Origin: Calliopsis andreniformis | Lineage: Eukaryota; Arthropoda; Insecta; Hymenoptera; Andrenidae | Direction: 5' to 3' | Assembly: GCF_051401765.1 (NCBI RefSeq) | Contig: NC_135066.1 | Span: forward strand, 22,323,501 to 22,387,500 | DNA length: 64,000 nt | The notes under the pieces: model-generated | The model's database searches: none | What the model was told of the DNA's origin: nothing | What the model saw: only the letters and a program-made list of their open reading frames with translations | Part shown: in pieces, positions 1-12,989 of the stretch | Layout of the letters: each line of letters begins with the position of its first letter | How positions within the stretch are numbered: the stretch's first letter is position 1 | Position numbers and translations under genes: made by a program

Positions 1-3000
1 CGACAATAAATCGAATTTTCTCAGAACTTCCGAACACTTTGTAAATGCCAAATACTTTCGCAATCAAGAACCTCTTCGGGAATCTCAGCCATTTTCGGAA
101 TCTTGTCCCGTCATGAACATCGGGATCTTATCCTGACCCGACCGAAATTTTCAGAATTTCACACACCCCTGTTTTTTTTGTGATGGTTAGTAGTCTTTTT
201 CCATAATATTTGTAGTGTGTTAAACATTTGCTGTTTGGAAAGGTCTTACCCGCGTCGCGATTTTCGTAAATGCTTGACATACACTCCGCACGCGGTTCCT
301 ATCAGTTTCTTCTTTTTTAACGACACGACGCACAGTGAGCAAAATGACCAATCTAGCTGGACAAAATTCAAAATGAAGGATTGTGTTACACCTCTTCGTG
401 CTAATATTTAAATTTGTATGAAATATAAATAATAATTAAGTTTTTATAAAAATTTGCCTTTTTTACCACTTGTAAATTAGATTTTAATAAATAAAGAACA
501 TGAGTAAAATAAGAACTCTATAAATCAGAGTGGTCTTATCCATATATCTTTGAAAGGCATTAATACTATAGCAATAATTTAAATATTTAAATATTTTTTA
601 CTAAAAAAAATCATGAGAAGATTTAAGGGCTGTACATAAGTTGAAAAAAAACTTGAGTGTTTCATTGTAGAATATGATAATTTCAAAGTATAATACGCGT
701 ATAAGAATAATCTGTCCTTAAAATTTAAATACTGTTACAAGAGGCATCCAAAGTATTCCAAAGTGAAGAATATCAAATTTACGTAATACAGGTCTTGGTA
801 TAATATACATGTTTAATAGGTTTCTTCAGTTTTACTTAAATAAAAAATAAATTTTCAAAAAACATGGAGTATCTGTTACTGTAAAATATGCAAAAGAACT
901 CATTTGTGAGATTGTGACATCATACAAGTTTCAATCCATGTGCAGTATGTTACGCCATCATGCATCGGTTCGTAAAAACCATAATAATTCTCACACAGGT
1001 GCCTGTCGACAGAACCTTTTTATCAAGGCTTATAAGGGAACAATTACAGAATGCAATGGTGAACAAAGGAGGCGGGGACCAGTGGAGGAAACTTTGTAGA
1101 TCTAAACAAAGTTGAAGTATGTACTTTCTCATGATTCACACATTTTTTCTATAACTTTGATGTATCAGAAACCGTATTTCCAATAAAATAATGAAGTTTT
1201 TGCTTACTTTATCTGAAAATACACATCTTACACAGCAACAACTACGATAAATTGGAGAAAAATCTGAAGATCTGTCTATGAAATACAGTTTTATTTACGA
1301 CACTGCATTTGAGGCTGTGTTATTTCTTAGACCACACACACAAGACGCACAACATTAGCAACTTAACACGCGTAACAGACATTATTAAATGAATTGTTTT
1401 ATGTGTTTCCAATTGCACTAAACCTTCCTTAATAATTTTTTTATATGAAATTTCTGAAAGAAGTAGGTTAAGGAATGCACTCCCTGTCGCCTACTTCCGG
1501 TTTTTTGTATTTTGCATTTTTGTATTGATGTTTTGAGATCCTCTAGGTCCAAGAAAGATAAAAAACACATAACTAAATTCTGTGTGTATGGGTGGACGCA
1601 TGCGTGTATCTTTGCGTCTTTTTTGCTTTATATTTCTAGATTAGGTTATTAGAAGTTCATGAAAGTTGGTATAGTGACTTCCGTATATGGGGAATTAATA
1701 TTATCATAATTTCAAAAAATTTGGTCAGAAGAGAGAGAGGTGATATAGGGGTATAGCGTACCATACTTCAAAACGGATTAAAGTTACGGAAAATTTTATT
1801 ATAATAAGTTAGCACATTTTAAAAAAATACTATTAGCAAAAAACAGTTTTCTCAAATACCTTCTTCCCACCCGCAAAAATAAGAACGCTATGTTCTGGTC
1901 ATAGGCCTCTCGTTTGATGTGAAAATATCGCAATCGAATTGCCAATTTTTAGTAGCATTAAAAAACTGTTCAAAAGAAGTACTTGAAAATAGCTTTCATT
2001 TTTAGCCGCTTAGTGGTTTCCCTTCTTAATCGTAGACCTATAAACGCATGCTGAGTAGACAAGCAGGAGCCCGAAGCATACTCACACAAAGACAGATTGT
2101 AGTGAAAAGGAGTCGGAGAGGTTGCAGGTGGCTGGCCACAGTACAGGAATTCGCACAGAGCATTACCAAGGAAAGATGTTCGCAGATTGAGCCTCGGAGC
2201 AAGACGTATTCGGGTCACTAGTACGTTCTCGCTCCCTCGGGCTTCTTTTTCCACACCTCTTACCCTCTAGCCGGTACCTGCAGACGCATAGGAGAATAAA
2301 TCAGTCCCCCTAGCAAGCAGCCACGATCAGTAGTCCCTGTACCCTATTTTCGTTTGGAGCCAGATGTCAGGCGCACGAAACTGCTTGGAAATCGATGCGT
2401 GCAAAGCCGAGGGTCGAGGACGGGCCTTCCTTGACAGGGTGATAGGCAGTAGTCGAAAATAACTGGGCAAAAACGAACAGCGAAAGCTTCAGATGTCGGT
2501 GACTGCCGTTGCTGGACTTTCAACCTCTTATTGGCTGACTGAATGTAATCTGGAGGCTTGCGTTTTATTGGTCTGCGTCAAAGATTCCTGCAAAGATCGA
2601 AGCTGATTTTTAGGATGGTCTGAGGGATTATAATACTGGTGATCGGCCGCTCATGATATGGGATTTTTTATTTCCTATGTAGACGTCAGAGTACTCACAT
2701 TTTAGGTCACATGATTGAATAATGTTGAACAGAATAATGGTTCGCTTGAAAACGATTTAAAGAGACTTCGGTGAAATGATTGTCATAATGGGTTCAATAT
2801 ACTAATTGGACTTTGATATAGTACTTGTTCATATGTATTGTGTTGATGGATAGAAACCCAATACATGGTCTGGTTTATTCAATAATTTAGGGTAAAAACT
2901 TGATACGGTATCTTAAAGGTATCCTTTTGAATTTTTAAAGATAAGGGAAAGTTAAAATCTAGTTGAAGAATATTTCTAAGAAAACATGAGTGTACAGTGT

Positions 3001-5518
3001 TACCTTGACAGGAACTCGACTTCCTTAGAACTCATTTTTGGAACTATTCGAATATTTTAATTCAATAATTCTAAAATTTGAATTTTTAAATCCCGTCACA
3101 CAGAATGGTACTATAGAGGGAAAGTCACAAAAAATAGGACCCCTAAATATGTCCGTTACTTATCATTGCATCAAGAAAATTTTCAAGACAAAGTTTACGA
3201 TTTGGACACATGTATACAGGATGTTTCAGAACAGCACGGGATAAATTTAAGGGGAATTCTAGAGACCAAAATAAAACAAAAATCAAAAGTAACGATTTCG
3301 CGTTTAAAACTTCGTTTGTTAGTTATAAGCGTTTAAAAATTTGGTGAAAAGCACCAGAAAACAGCCCGCGCGAAGACCTCGAGCAATGGTTGCTCGAACA
3401 GCAGTATCGCAGTGACGTAAGGAAGGGGAGAGGATCCAAAATTTAGTTAAAATTGATGAATATCATTGAATAACAATAACCTTGTGTATTCATTGCAATC
3501 CATAGGCCAACTCGACAGACTCACTATGAGATACAAAGGGTTAATATGTCCATCTTCATATAAACTGTCTGTTCACTTCACACATCCATACATCACGATT
3601 CTCTCATCCGCGAATATTAAAACACCATACAAGTGTATCGTTGAATAACACTAAACCTGCCCACTCTTTACTATCCAGAGAGCAAGTCACACGAGAAAAC
3701 TACACATACTACTAAAAGTCTTAGCGTAGAATTTGAAGGAAAACTGCACACACAACGGGAATATTGCAAGAAAAGGTCTAGATTTTTAGTAAAATTTGGC
3801 AGGTATCACAAATATTCGCACAAACATTCAATACAAAGGTCAATCGAAAAACTAACTGAGACTTCTTGAAAAACTCGTCGAGGATCACCCACAACACCTG
3901 GTGTTACTAAATACCTGGGTCTTCCTCCAAAGGCACTTAGCTTTGTTGATGACTCTCCAAAAACCAACTCGATGTGCGAAGAAAGTTCTTCAATGTTTGA
4001 TATTCAAATTCCTGGCTTTAATCATTTCTGTAAACAAAAGTAAACTAACTACATGACTTAAATCGCGCTCGGCGTTTACGCCTATTACACTAATCGCTAG
4101 CAGTCGTTGCTTTCCTAGCCGCGTGTTACCAAACATTGATAGAGGTAGAGGTATTTTCTTGTTGTTTAAATAAACGAAATTTCAAATCAATCAACACGTA
4201 GATACATTTTAAAAAATAAAATATCATATCCTATTTCATGGCGACGTGATACCCGTATTTTTAAGTAATCAAACTGCGAATATTTGCTTTCTGTTCACAT
4301 AAAACAAAGTTTATAATTGGTTTATGATATTAAGTTGAATTTGATATTCATCTTCAAACGAGTTTGTTCTGAAATTCTTTTTGAACCTTAATAAACAATT
4401 GCCATACCATTATCTGTCTTCGAGACAAAATGATCAAAGTGAAATGATTAATATGATTGTTAAATTCGTTTTTATGCTGTACAAGAACAAAAGACATGAT
4501 TCCATTTAAAAAGAATGCTCACGACCTTGGAATTTCATAAAAAAATGGGCTTACCAAATTCTTTCCAAATCACTACATACATTTCGTTAAATGGTGAAAT
4601 TTAGACTTAAGAACTTTTTTGATATAATAATAAATAACAGAAACATTTATGGGTCTTGTTCCTTATAACTCACCCTGCACACTACTACTGAAATTTACTT
4701 TTGGCTAACGAATATTGCTATCTGTTCATAACTAACGAATAATTTTTCATCGAATAGAATATTTACTAAAACTATTACTATCCTGAAACCTATGACTGTT
4801 TTCGCAATACGAAATAGCATAATATTTTCCTCACGCTAGGCATCTAACAATCTGGCACACGGTTCTTTTTTGGCACTCATCCGCAGTGAAGTCGGTCTAA
4901 CGTCGTACCGTTTTAGAGTCTTCCAAGAGCTTTGTTCGACCTGTCGGATCTTGTGATGCGACCTGGATATCTTAAAAACGGTCCATTATCGAGGAAAAGG
5001 CTGTCTCGTCGCCGATGCAACGGTGTCGCGATGCTTGAAATTAGCCGATAGGCTGACTCGGATGTTTCTTAGCTTTTGGCTAATTTTCCAATCAACTATT
5101 AAATACGGGTAGCCAACTGTCTACTTGTGCGAGGTTCCGAGGACTGTTCCTTGAATAGTATTAAATTTTCAGTGTTAAGAATGTAATTAGCAAGAGTTAT
5201 TGAGTAGAAAATTTTCCAGACTGAAGCTATATAAAGATAACTCTACATAGGACTTTTACGCATATTATAATAATTTCTATATAAGGTGTTTAAGAATTGG
5301 TGTCATATATGTTTAGAATGATTGTACATATCAAAATAAGATGAAAGTAAAAAATAATTGAAATAATCATAGATGAAAGTAAAAGATATTAGTTTTTGAA
5401 GAACAATGCAAAAGCTCGTGAGATCTGACTCGGGAGCTAACCAAAACAGGCATCATCAAATATTATTGCATAAACAGAAATATCTATAATTCGATACTTC
5501 GTTTTTGATATTAATATA
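1..5518. other. AT-rich sequence without a recognised gene
   Basis: Reading frames here are short, lack family motifs and sit in AT-rich, homopolymer-rich DNA. A stretch at about 2000-2620 is richer in GC and has two inverted CCAAT pentamers (ATTGG near 2529 and 2567), but no long frame. At 3216-3233 a mariner-type tip (ACAGGATGTTTCAGAAC) starts a decayed terminal sequence that runs to about 3400. I see no exon I would defend. Confidence 0.6.
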
Positions 5519-5652
5519 CTGGGTGTTACAAAAATTGTAATACATTTAACTGTATCTCATGGTTTAACCTTTATAAAGCGTTTCTTACAAACATCTCGCC
5601 TTTTTAAAGCTTTGTTAAAAGTTAAACCATAAAAGATACAGCAAAATGTATT
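5519..5652. repeat. Imperfect inverted repeat next to a mariner-type tip
   Basis: Arms at 5539-5579 and 5609-5652 are imperfect reverse complements (one begins AATACATTTAACTGTATC, the other ends with GATACAGCAAAATGTATT) around a spacer of about 29 bases. The left arm is preceded by GGGTGTTACAAAAATT, which resembles the mariner-type ends found elsewhere in the window. It is probably a decayed terminal region or a small fold-back element. Confidence 0.55.
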
Positions 5653-6040
5653 AAAACTCTTTTGTTCTATTTTTACCCTATTTAGTTCTATATTTCTAGT
5701 TTAGTTATATAGTTCTATTTTTACTATTTTTTACAATACACTTTACAATTCTCTGATTGTTATTTTAACATACAGGTATGTTAACTTTAGCTTTACTGCA
5801 AAACAAGAGCAAATCGAACACTATGTCAGAGGATAGTTTATGTTGCAATTTGGATCTTCTACCATCTCTTAAAATATCGAAAGCTATATTTATTACACTC
5901 TGTATAAAGTTATTAGAGGTCTTCGTTATCTCTAGTTTTAGCTTTTTAAATATAAATACCGTGGATACTCACGCATTGCAAGTTAATGACTATATGCACA
6001 TGAAAGGAACCAGTATCAACAATTTCAAGGTGTAATTATA

Positions 6041-6858
6041 CAGAGTGTAACAAAATTTTATGTCTTCGCTTTCCCAGATGATTCTACATCTTCGTATCGG
6101 TGGAGATCTATAAAAAAAAAATCGATTGCATCATATTTTACTCACTACGACGACTAAACTTGCTAAAGGAAGCATAGGTTTCACGTCAACCGTTTTTATA
6201 TAAAATCATATTAAAGCTTTCCGTGTTGCCTTCAGTGTTTTTGGTTTTTTCTCCTTTGCCACCATATAGAACGATCAAGATTTATACCTCCTAGAAATCA
6301 AGCTTGAGAACCAGCTTCGATATGGCCACCATTGTTCCATAAACATATTCTTAATCTCTGTTTTAAATTTTTAGGAACTTTTTCGTGAATATGTAGTGTA
6401 GCCTGCAGACGTCAAAGAGCATCTTTAATTTGTAATTTTAACTGTTGCCTAGATCTAGTGAGCTGCCCTGGTCAGTTTACAATATTCTTCACTACCCTCA
6501 GAATAAAATCAACAAAGGTAAGCTCTAGAGAACGAAGTGGTCACAAGTAAGGTGCTGATCCTCGCCCTATCCATCGATTTCCAAACATTTCTGATAAAAA
6601 TTGACATACCGATTTAGTGAAATACAGTGCTTCCTATTATGTATAAAACAAATTTGGCGGTGTCTATCATGTGGTATAGTTTGCTATAATGAAGGAAATA
6701 ACGATGATGAAATCATCACTCGTGTGCTTCGACCCTTATAAAAGAACGATTGTGTTATGATCCTTGGTTTTTTTGACAAGTTTGATCCGCGTAGTGAATG
6801 TAATACAACGTAACCATAACACAATTTGACCTTGAATTTCAAATTTTGTTACACCCTG
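6041..6858 (-). mobile_element. Mariner-like element, 818-bp relic with TA flanks
   Basis: The left end CAGAGTGTAACAAAATTT and the inverted right end CAGGGTGTAACAAAATTT match at all but one position. Both ends abut TA (6039-6040 and 6859-6860), the usual Tc1/mariner target duplication. On the minus strand about 6290-6625 encodes the remains of a transposase C-terminus, ending in a segment with NNGGHIE, which resembles the NGGHFEHLL tail of this transposase group. Stops and frameshifts are frequent and the catalytic part is missing. The ends also match those of the relic at 29929-31030, so both belong to one family. Confidence 0.75.
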
Positions 6859-6860
6859 TA

Positions 6861-8738
6861 CACGTCAAAAGAAGAAAAAGTTCAAGAACAAGGAAATTAT
6901 TTTGAAGACTAGAGAAGATTTCGGAATAATTAATGGTAATTTTTTAAAATAAGATTCTCCTGACTGATTTGTTTGTGCCTTTGCTATATCGTGTGTTTTG
7001 ATGTGTAGATTAAGAATGCGCAAGAAATAATTGTCGCTCTCTTCTCGTTTTCGAGACAAAAATATTTATGTGTTTGGAAATAACGGTTGCAGGTACCACT
7101 ATCTTAGTCATATGCAGTACTGGCAGAAGAGTTCATGAACATGCGCGTTTTACAGGCATCACAAAAAATGTAAAAACTGGCAGAAATAGTCTGTCGTAAT
7201 ACCTAGATATTCGGTGACATAGATGATAAATAATTCTTGGTTATTATTGCAAGACTTGATTAGTAATGCGAGCGAGGAACCTTTGTTTAATCGTAAAATA
7301 TTTTGAGATATCAATTTAAATGATCATAACAGAATGGTGATTGTAAATTTGTGTTACTAAAATGGAGCTGCTGAGTACACTGTTGACGTAATATTGGTCT
7401 TTACCTTAAAAGAAAAATACAGAAGACAAAAAGGATATGAAATTGCGGATCGCTATAAATATTTGGATGATACAATCCATGGAGAAGAAATGCGAAAGCG
7501 TATATATTCTTATTCAATATTTCACACGAAGCTCTATTTTCATTAATGATTGCTTTATATGTTTGCAATATACAAAAGGAGCAACAGTTTATGTGTAATA
7601 CCTGTTTTACAAGGACATAAACTAATGTTCTTTTTTATTTTCTTTTTTATTCTTTTTTATTTTTTATACTGCGAACTACTAAAATAAGTATTATTGTACA
7701 CGTGTGCTTTATCAATGCATACGGTAATACACTTTCTATACATTGCACACTTTGCAGCGTATATTCATAGAAGAAACAATTTTCAGAATTGCTACCTTCA
7801 AAATTATGCTATGTACACAAGTATGATTATCTTATGCATTTGTAAAGCAAACATTATTGAAATTGATTACTTTATGAATGTATAAAATAATGTAGTTCTT
7901 ATACATTCAATATTTTCAACGCTAGTATCAGTGGAAGTACTTGATCTAGTAGCATGTAAATCAATACTTTTATATATAATGTATACTTATAAAGTCCGTG
8001 ATATCAGTCTATTATTTAAGTGGTTCTAAGTTTAGATACGGTAGCCTTGAAAAGGGCCGTCTTGCAAATGTTCTCCAGAGTAACACATTGATTGATTTTT
8101 TAATAGTACTTAAATGTGTGCGCTAGTGCTCGTACTGCTTTCATCACGGCTTTCCTCTGTTTCGGTGTTCAGTGGATAAAAAAATATCGTCTATGCGGAA
8201 ATAGACGTTTGAACATAAATTCTGCCAAATATTCCATGTGTGTTTCGTGAAATCGATATCGCGGAACACTACTGTGAACATCTCGTCATAAGCGTTCAAT
8301 GTTTTGCGTACGACCTTAGATTTGCTTAACCAAACCACGTATTATTTTGCACTTATTCTAAAATTGCACTGGATTTTTACACGCATCTTGTTAAAATTTT
8401 TGACACAGGATGTCTTTCAATGCACGAATTTTAATAAATCCTTATTTATTTCTATCTCACCCCCACACTTTTTGCACGTTGTCGCCTAAAATAGTACTCC
8501 ATAGTCTATTAAAAAATCCATCAATGTGTTATTATGAACATTCTCAAAATCATGGAGCGATAATTCCATAGCGTCTATTGTTTACAGTATTGTTAATCCA
8601 ACATGGAAACAATATAGAAAATTCTTTTATTTTGCTAGTACCGTATGGCTAATATGGCGCTATCCGCAACCGTTATTTCTACACATATAAATATTTCGAG
8701 AAAACGAGAGAAGAGAGACAATTTTTTCTTGCAGATTC
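6861..8738. other. AT-rich spacer without a recognised gene
   Basis: There are only short unconvincing frames. T-rich homopolymer sequence lies near 7620-7675. I recognise no element ends. Confidence 0.6.
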
Positions 8739-8965
8739 TTAAAACACGTTGACTGCCATGGGGGCCACCGGTGACCGGCGGGGGCCACTTTTTTAGTAGA
8801 ATTCTTTGCTCCAGTTCTTCCTAACTGTTTTGAATTTTTTTTATAGCACACCTTACAAAATCGCCTTACATTGCGTGCATTTCCCAGTATTTTTTTTAAT
8901 TCATGACGAGGTCTTCTTCGTACGCAATTTATTGGAGAAATGCAACCATTATCGGAGCATTTCAT
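8660..8965 (-). pseudogene. C-terminal Cys-rich tail of a piggyBac-like transposase
   Basis: This 101-codon frame contains RRPRHEL, then RRFCKVCYKK and a Lys-rich segment, resembling the start of the C-terminal cysteine-rich domain of piggyBac transposases. Only the first CxxC pair is kept. The frame then reads through the element's own terminal repeat into flanking DNA, so its last third is not transposase. The DDD catalytic core is absent. It is a relic carried by the deleted element at 8745-9233. The alternative is chance similarity, which the piggyBac-type ends make less likely. Confidence 0.55.
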
Positions 8966-9233
8966 TAGCTACATTGCTAATTTCATCCTAAAATCAGGAA
9001 TTGCAATATTTTTTTCGGGTCGTGTCGCTAAAAAATAAAGGACAATCGTAAAAATTGTCTACAGCGCCGTGGGGGTCACCGGTGACCCCCAGCATGAAAA
9101 ATGCTTCAAGCATGATTTTATAACTCACTTTATTTGCTGCAAGTAATATTTCAACATAATATGCATCGCATAATGAAAAATTCCCGTTGGCGCCTTGGGC
9201 AAATCATGAAAAATGCGCCTGGCAGTCAACGTG
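8745..9233 (-). mobile_element. Internally deleted piggyBac-like element
   Basis: The inverted ends share CACGTTGACTGCC: left at 8745-8757, right as GGCAGTCAACGTG at 9221-9233. TTAA follows the right end (9234-9237), and TTAA with two extra A lies before the left end (8739-8744). TTAA is the piggyBac target. Palindromic blocks containing CACCGGTGACC lie just inside both ends (about 8765 and 9075). Read on the minus strand, the 5' terminal region is joined directly to the end of a transposase, so most of the coding region has been deleted. Confidence 0.7.
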
Positions 9234-9706
9234 TTAATTTACACATCAAAAACACGAAAAAGCAAAGGCACACAAAAATCAGTGAGGAAGACGTTATTCT
9301 AAACAATTACACACTTAATTGATGAAAAGATGCCTATAAGACATATGAAATGTGTCTGACTTATATATCATAAACGACTAATAATTCGTGTACGAAGCCT
9401 CAAGCTCAATTTGTTTATTTTTGCCTGTAGTCTTGTGTTGGCATGTAGAAGCAGTTCTTCTAATTTCTGACATTTATCGTCGAACACCCTGTACAGCATG
9501 TTGACAATAGATATCGCAAATTTTAAAGGCTGATTCTGTATCCTAAAATACGACGCAAATGATGATATACAAAATTGCTTTTTAGGCTTCGTTTTTAAGT
9601 TTTTAATTGTTGAGAAAACATCTAAAACCGCGTATTCATTTATTACGTATCACCGATGCGTACATAGATATGGATGAACTCGCAAATGTCCGGTGGGTCC
9701 GTTGTA

Positions 9707-9930
9707 CATCTTCGTATCACGTTTTGATATAAAATGATGCAACGTTTGTCCGTCCAGAATGATAGGCAACGGTGATACGTAACGAGTAGATGCGCACTTT
9801 TAGTACCTTCATATCACGTTTAAATATGCGACGATACAACGCTTGTCCCTTTGCATCACGTTCTGATAGAGAAAGATGCAAACATTCTCCTTCCAGAATG
9901 ATACGCAACGATGATACGATGCGCGGATAC
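9707..9930. repeat. Degenerate tandem repeat, period about 70-85 bases
   Basis: Successive units share the pattern TATCACGTTTnnATAT, then GATGCAACG or GATACAACG, TTGTCC, and CCAGAATGATA followed by GCAACG. Three partial units are visible, starting near 9711, 9812 and 9855. The apparent open frames on both strands here follow from the repeat. Confidence 0.5.
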
Positions 9931-12814
9931 GCAACAAATGGGTACGCAGCTTCAAATGCGCGAAAAATATGTCTGACTGGGGACTTATTCTATTCACATC
10001 GCTGTGTCTGACTTGATTGATGTATGCTGGCAGTAGAATAAGACTCTAAGTTAGTCACATTTCTTGCGCATTTTATAAGTGTTTGCATGTATCACAAACA
10101 TTGAAACAAAGCCCCAACTGCAGTTTCGTTATTCTTGATTTTCGTCCTATTCTGACATGTAAAATTATTTCCTAACATTTTTTACACCCGTTGTAGAACG
10201 TGATGTAAACGTTTCACTTTTGTTATTAGAATTGAGGGGTAAAAGTTAAACATAAAAACTGAAAATGAAGTAGATAAAAGAAGAAATGCTTTACAGTAGA
10301 TTTCACAATTACTATATAATAGTATCGTGAGTATTGTGAATATAGTGAATTACTGTATATAGTAGATTCTAGATAAGTATAACAAAGAGATAAAAAAAAC
10401 TTTGTAAGACAGAGCCTTTTATGTTTCCAAACATTCAGTGTTTCAAGAGAAAGTAGAAGAATCTAAATGAAATTAAGGATGCTCGTGATAAAATGTCCGA
10501 TTTATCCTCGTTTTGCAGTTACAAAGTTCGAAGCAAGATTAATAAAAATTATTAGAATCCACAGACAAGTACTTGCTGAATTTCATGCAGCATTTCCATT
10601 TATCAAGACGTTGATAATAAAAACTATTATAATCAACCAATTTCAGTTATAATAAAAGTTAATTATGACCCACAGACAACTAGTACCAACAAATTTAATC
10701 TCCATAAACCACTTTTATTTATTAAAATTTCATTTTTGCCATCTCCTGAAGAAACATGACTCATTTTCCGGTTCAAACCAAACACATTCACACACACGCG
10801 CGCGCGCGTGTATGCAAAACAATACCTCATTTGCTGACAGAGGAACTCGTGTTCTCTTCCATAACGAGCATCAGAAACGTTTATCTAGATTGCTTTTCTA
10901 TTCGTCCTTTTCTCGGCCTATGTCCAACAAATTATTTAACATTTACCAACTGACTGTGGTACATTCAAGCTGTTTCTTTATTTATTCGAGCGTATGTTTG
11001 CTTGAGACAATTCTGCTCCGCGACGCTCGCTTTACAAAAGATGCGTTCTACAAACTCACTTGCAATGCACAGTGTTTATGAAGGAATGGCAGAGGCCCTG
11101 CGATCGCAATATCCGCGGTCAACCTTTCGAAACCTTCACGTGGAAACTTGTTAAAGACTGTATTTATTTAACGACCTCTTGATGACAAGCCTCGCGTGTA
11201 AAATTATTTACTATTTGAAGGTTTCAGAAATCAGACAAACCAGCTCCCCTTTTGTCAAACTTTTAATTTTATCGGTCAAATACGTGGTCGAATGCATAAT
11301 TCCGGAAAATAATTAATTCACTCATAACGTTTATAGAAATAAATTTCAAACAAACATCTTCTATTGTAACGTTCAGATGTCGTTTTACTAATTTTAGTAA
11401 TCACTTACACACCTGAAAATTCACTGTTCAAATAACTGGATGACAAATTTATCTTCCACATAAATTATAGTCTTTTTACTTTTGCAGTTATCAATTTTTA
11501 TTAGTAAATGTCGATAAAATAATTTCCGTTTTTATTAGATTCTGCGAAAAATCGTACTTTAATTATATTACAGTCATGTCTTAACACAATATTTCTTCGA
11601 TGTTTCACGTCATTGGGTGAAGAATATATGAAAAGCTTACACAGATCAAAAAAATACCAAGCGTAGCAAAAGGAAGATCTTTGAAAGAATACTTGGAACT
11701 CTTTGGAGAGAGCAATAAACTGGGAGAAATGGCGAACTAGAATGTCGGGGAAAACCCTTTGATCCAGCATATATTTTCTATTCCGATAAGAAATGGAATA
11801 CGTATTCCTTCGATAGAAGTCAAAGGATCATACATATTTACGTTACTGACTACACAGTGGCACCGAAAATGTAATTCGTACAAAGAAAGGCATAGTTATG
11901 ACAGCTTCGCATATTCCCTTTTACAAGAATAAGTTGTTGGGATACATTTGTATAATGTATACAAATACACATACATGTACTCACTCATTGAATATTACAG
12001 CATATGCGCTTGAAATAACTTACAGTTAGTTTTCAGCACTGTTTTCTTAAACAGAAATTGATTGAGAGTACGTTGCAAAAACTATTATGCTAAACTTTCT
12101 AGCACAAGCAGGAGCATTCATCGAGTAAACACAAAAAGTCAATGTTACATAACACAGAAGTTACAACTTATGTTTTTTCATTTTAATAGAACTGATGAAA
12201 TGACATCCTCATATATTCTACGTTCACGCCAAATTTCATTAAAATCGGAATTTTCAGATTCAGAAGGTTTTCTGATTAGTATAATTGATCACAAGATATA
12301 AAGAAAGTGATAGATTCAATTTCTGTACAGTGTCTTGCCGATAAGAAGATAAGTGAATTTGTTAAGACATTGTTAATTATACATATAATCTACAGTATAA
12401 CTTTTACAGTTTTAAGAGTACGAGCAAAACTGGAACTAGAAATTGATAATCTTACTAAATTATTAATCCCAATTGATGGGAAACAACTACCAGCAGAGTC
12501 GATTGATGTTATCAAGGAAAGAAACTGTTTCCATTATTGAACGTGGAAAGTCTTGTAATGTTTGAGGAACAACTGAAAATAAAACAGTAAAAAATGAATT
12601 CGTAAGTAAAAAGATTTATAATTCTTAACATGATTTATATAACTTTTCCTTAAAACGTAGTATTATCAGAGATTTCTTGCAGAATGACAGAATATTAGCG
12701 AAATGAGCAATATATTAATAGTGATCAGAGATTTGAGGCATTCACGGTCCGGCGTCATACAATTCTCATTGTCAAAGCTTTCGGGTGTAAGCCCTGTCCT
12801 GTAGGAAGAGATTT
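9931..12814. other. AT-rich spacer without a recognised gene
   Basis: Apart from the microsatellite near 10.8 kb I see only short frames, the longest 138 codons at 10665-11081. None has a family motif and their composition follows the local AT bias. Confidence 0.55.
10794..10811. repeat. Palindromic alternating CA/CG microsatellite
   Basis: ACACGCGCGCGCGCGTGT is a perfect palindrome of alternating purine and pyrimidine inside a CA-rich stretch. This is the classic composition that favours left-handed DNA. It has no coding role. Confidence 0.8.
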
Positions 12815-12851
12815 CCCGATGTTGCGCTAGCATTGCAGTTGGCTTCCTCAG
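12815..12851 (-). ncRNA. Possible decayed hammerhead-ribozyme motif of a Penelope-like element
   Basis: On the minus strand CTGAGGA (12845-12851) is followed by GCCAAC, a six-base loop and GCTAGC, then GCAAC (12821-12825). The hammerhead core is CTGANGA, stem II, GAAAC. Here the stem has two mismatches, each explained by one transition, and the second core element is GCAAC instead of GAAAC. Penelope-like elements are known to carry such ribozymes in their terminal repeats, and this lies just 3' of a Penelope endonuclease on the same strand. The match is by eye and degenerate. Confidence 0.35.
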
Positions 12852-12989
12852 GAGGTCGAAAGACATACTGAAACTAAAGTGTATCTAGTACGGTGCACTA
12901 CTTAAGTGTAGTTCACGCATGATACGGTACTGAGCACCAATGATACGGTGTTCCGGTTCATTGGGCACCAGTGGTGTTGTTTTTAATTG

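Noticed and set aside
2000..2620. GC-richer stretch as a host promoter or exon
   Set aside because: Only inverted CCAAT words and a short minus frame (94 codons) are present; no start site, splice pattern or homology could be seen.
9707..9930. CRISPR-like array
   Set aside because: Units are diverged along their length with no constant repeat and unique spacer pattern; the context is eukaryotic.
10665..11081. 138-codon frame over the CA/CG microsatellite
   Set aside because: The frame runs through simple repeat and has no recognisable domain.
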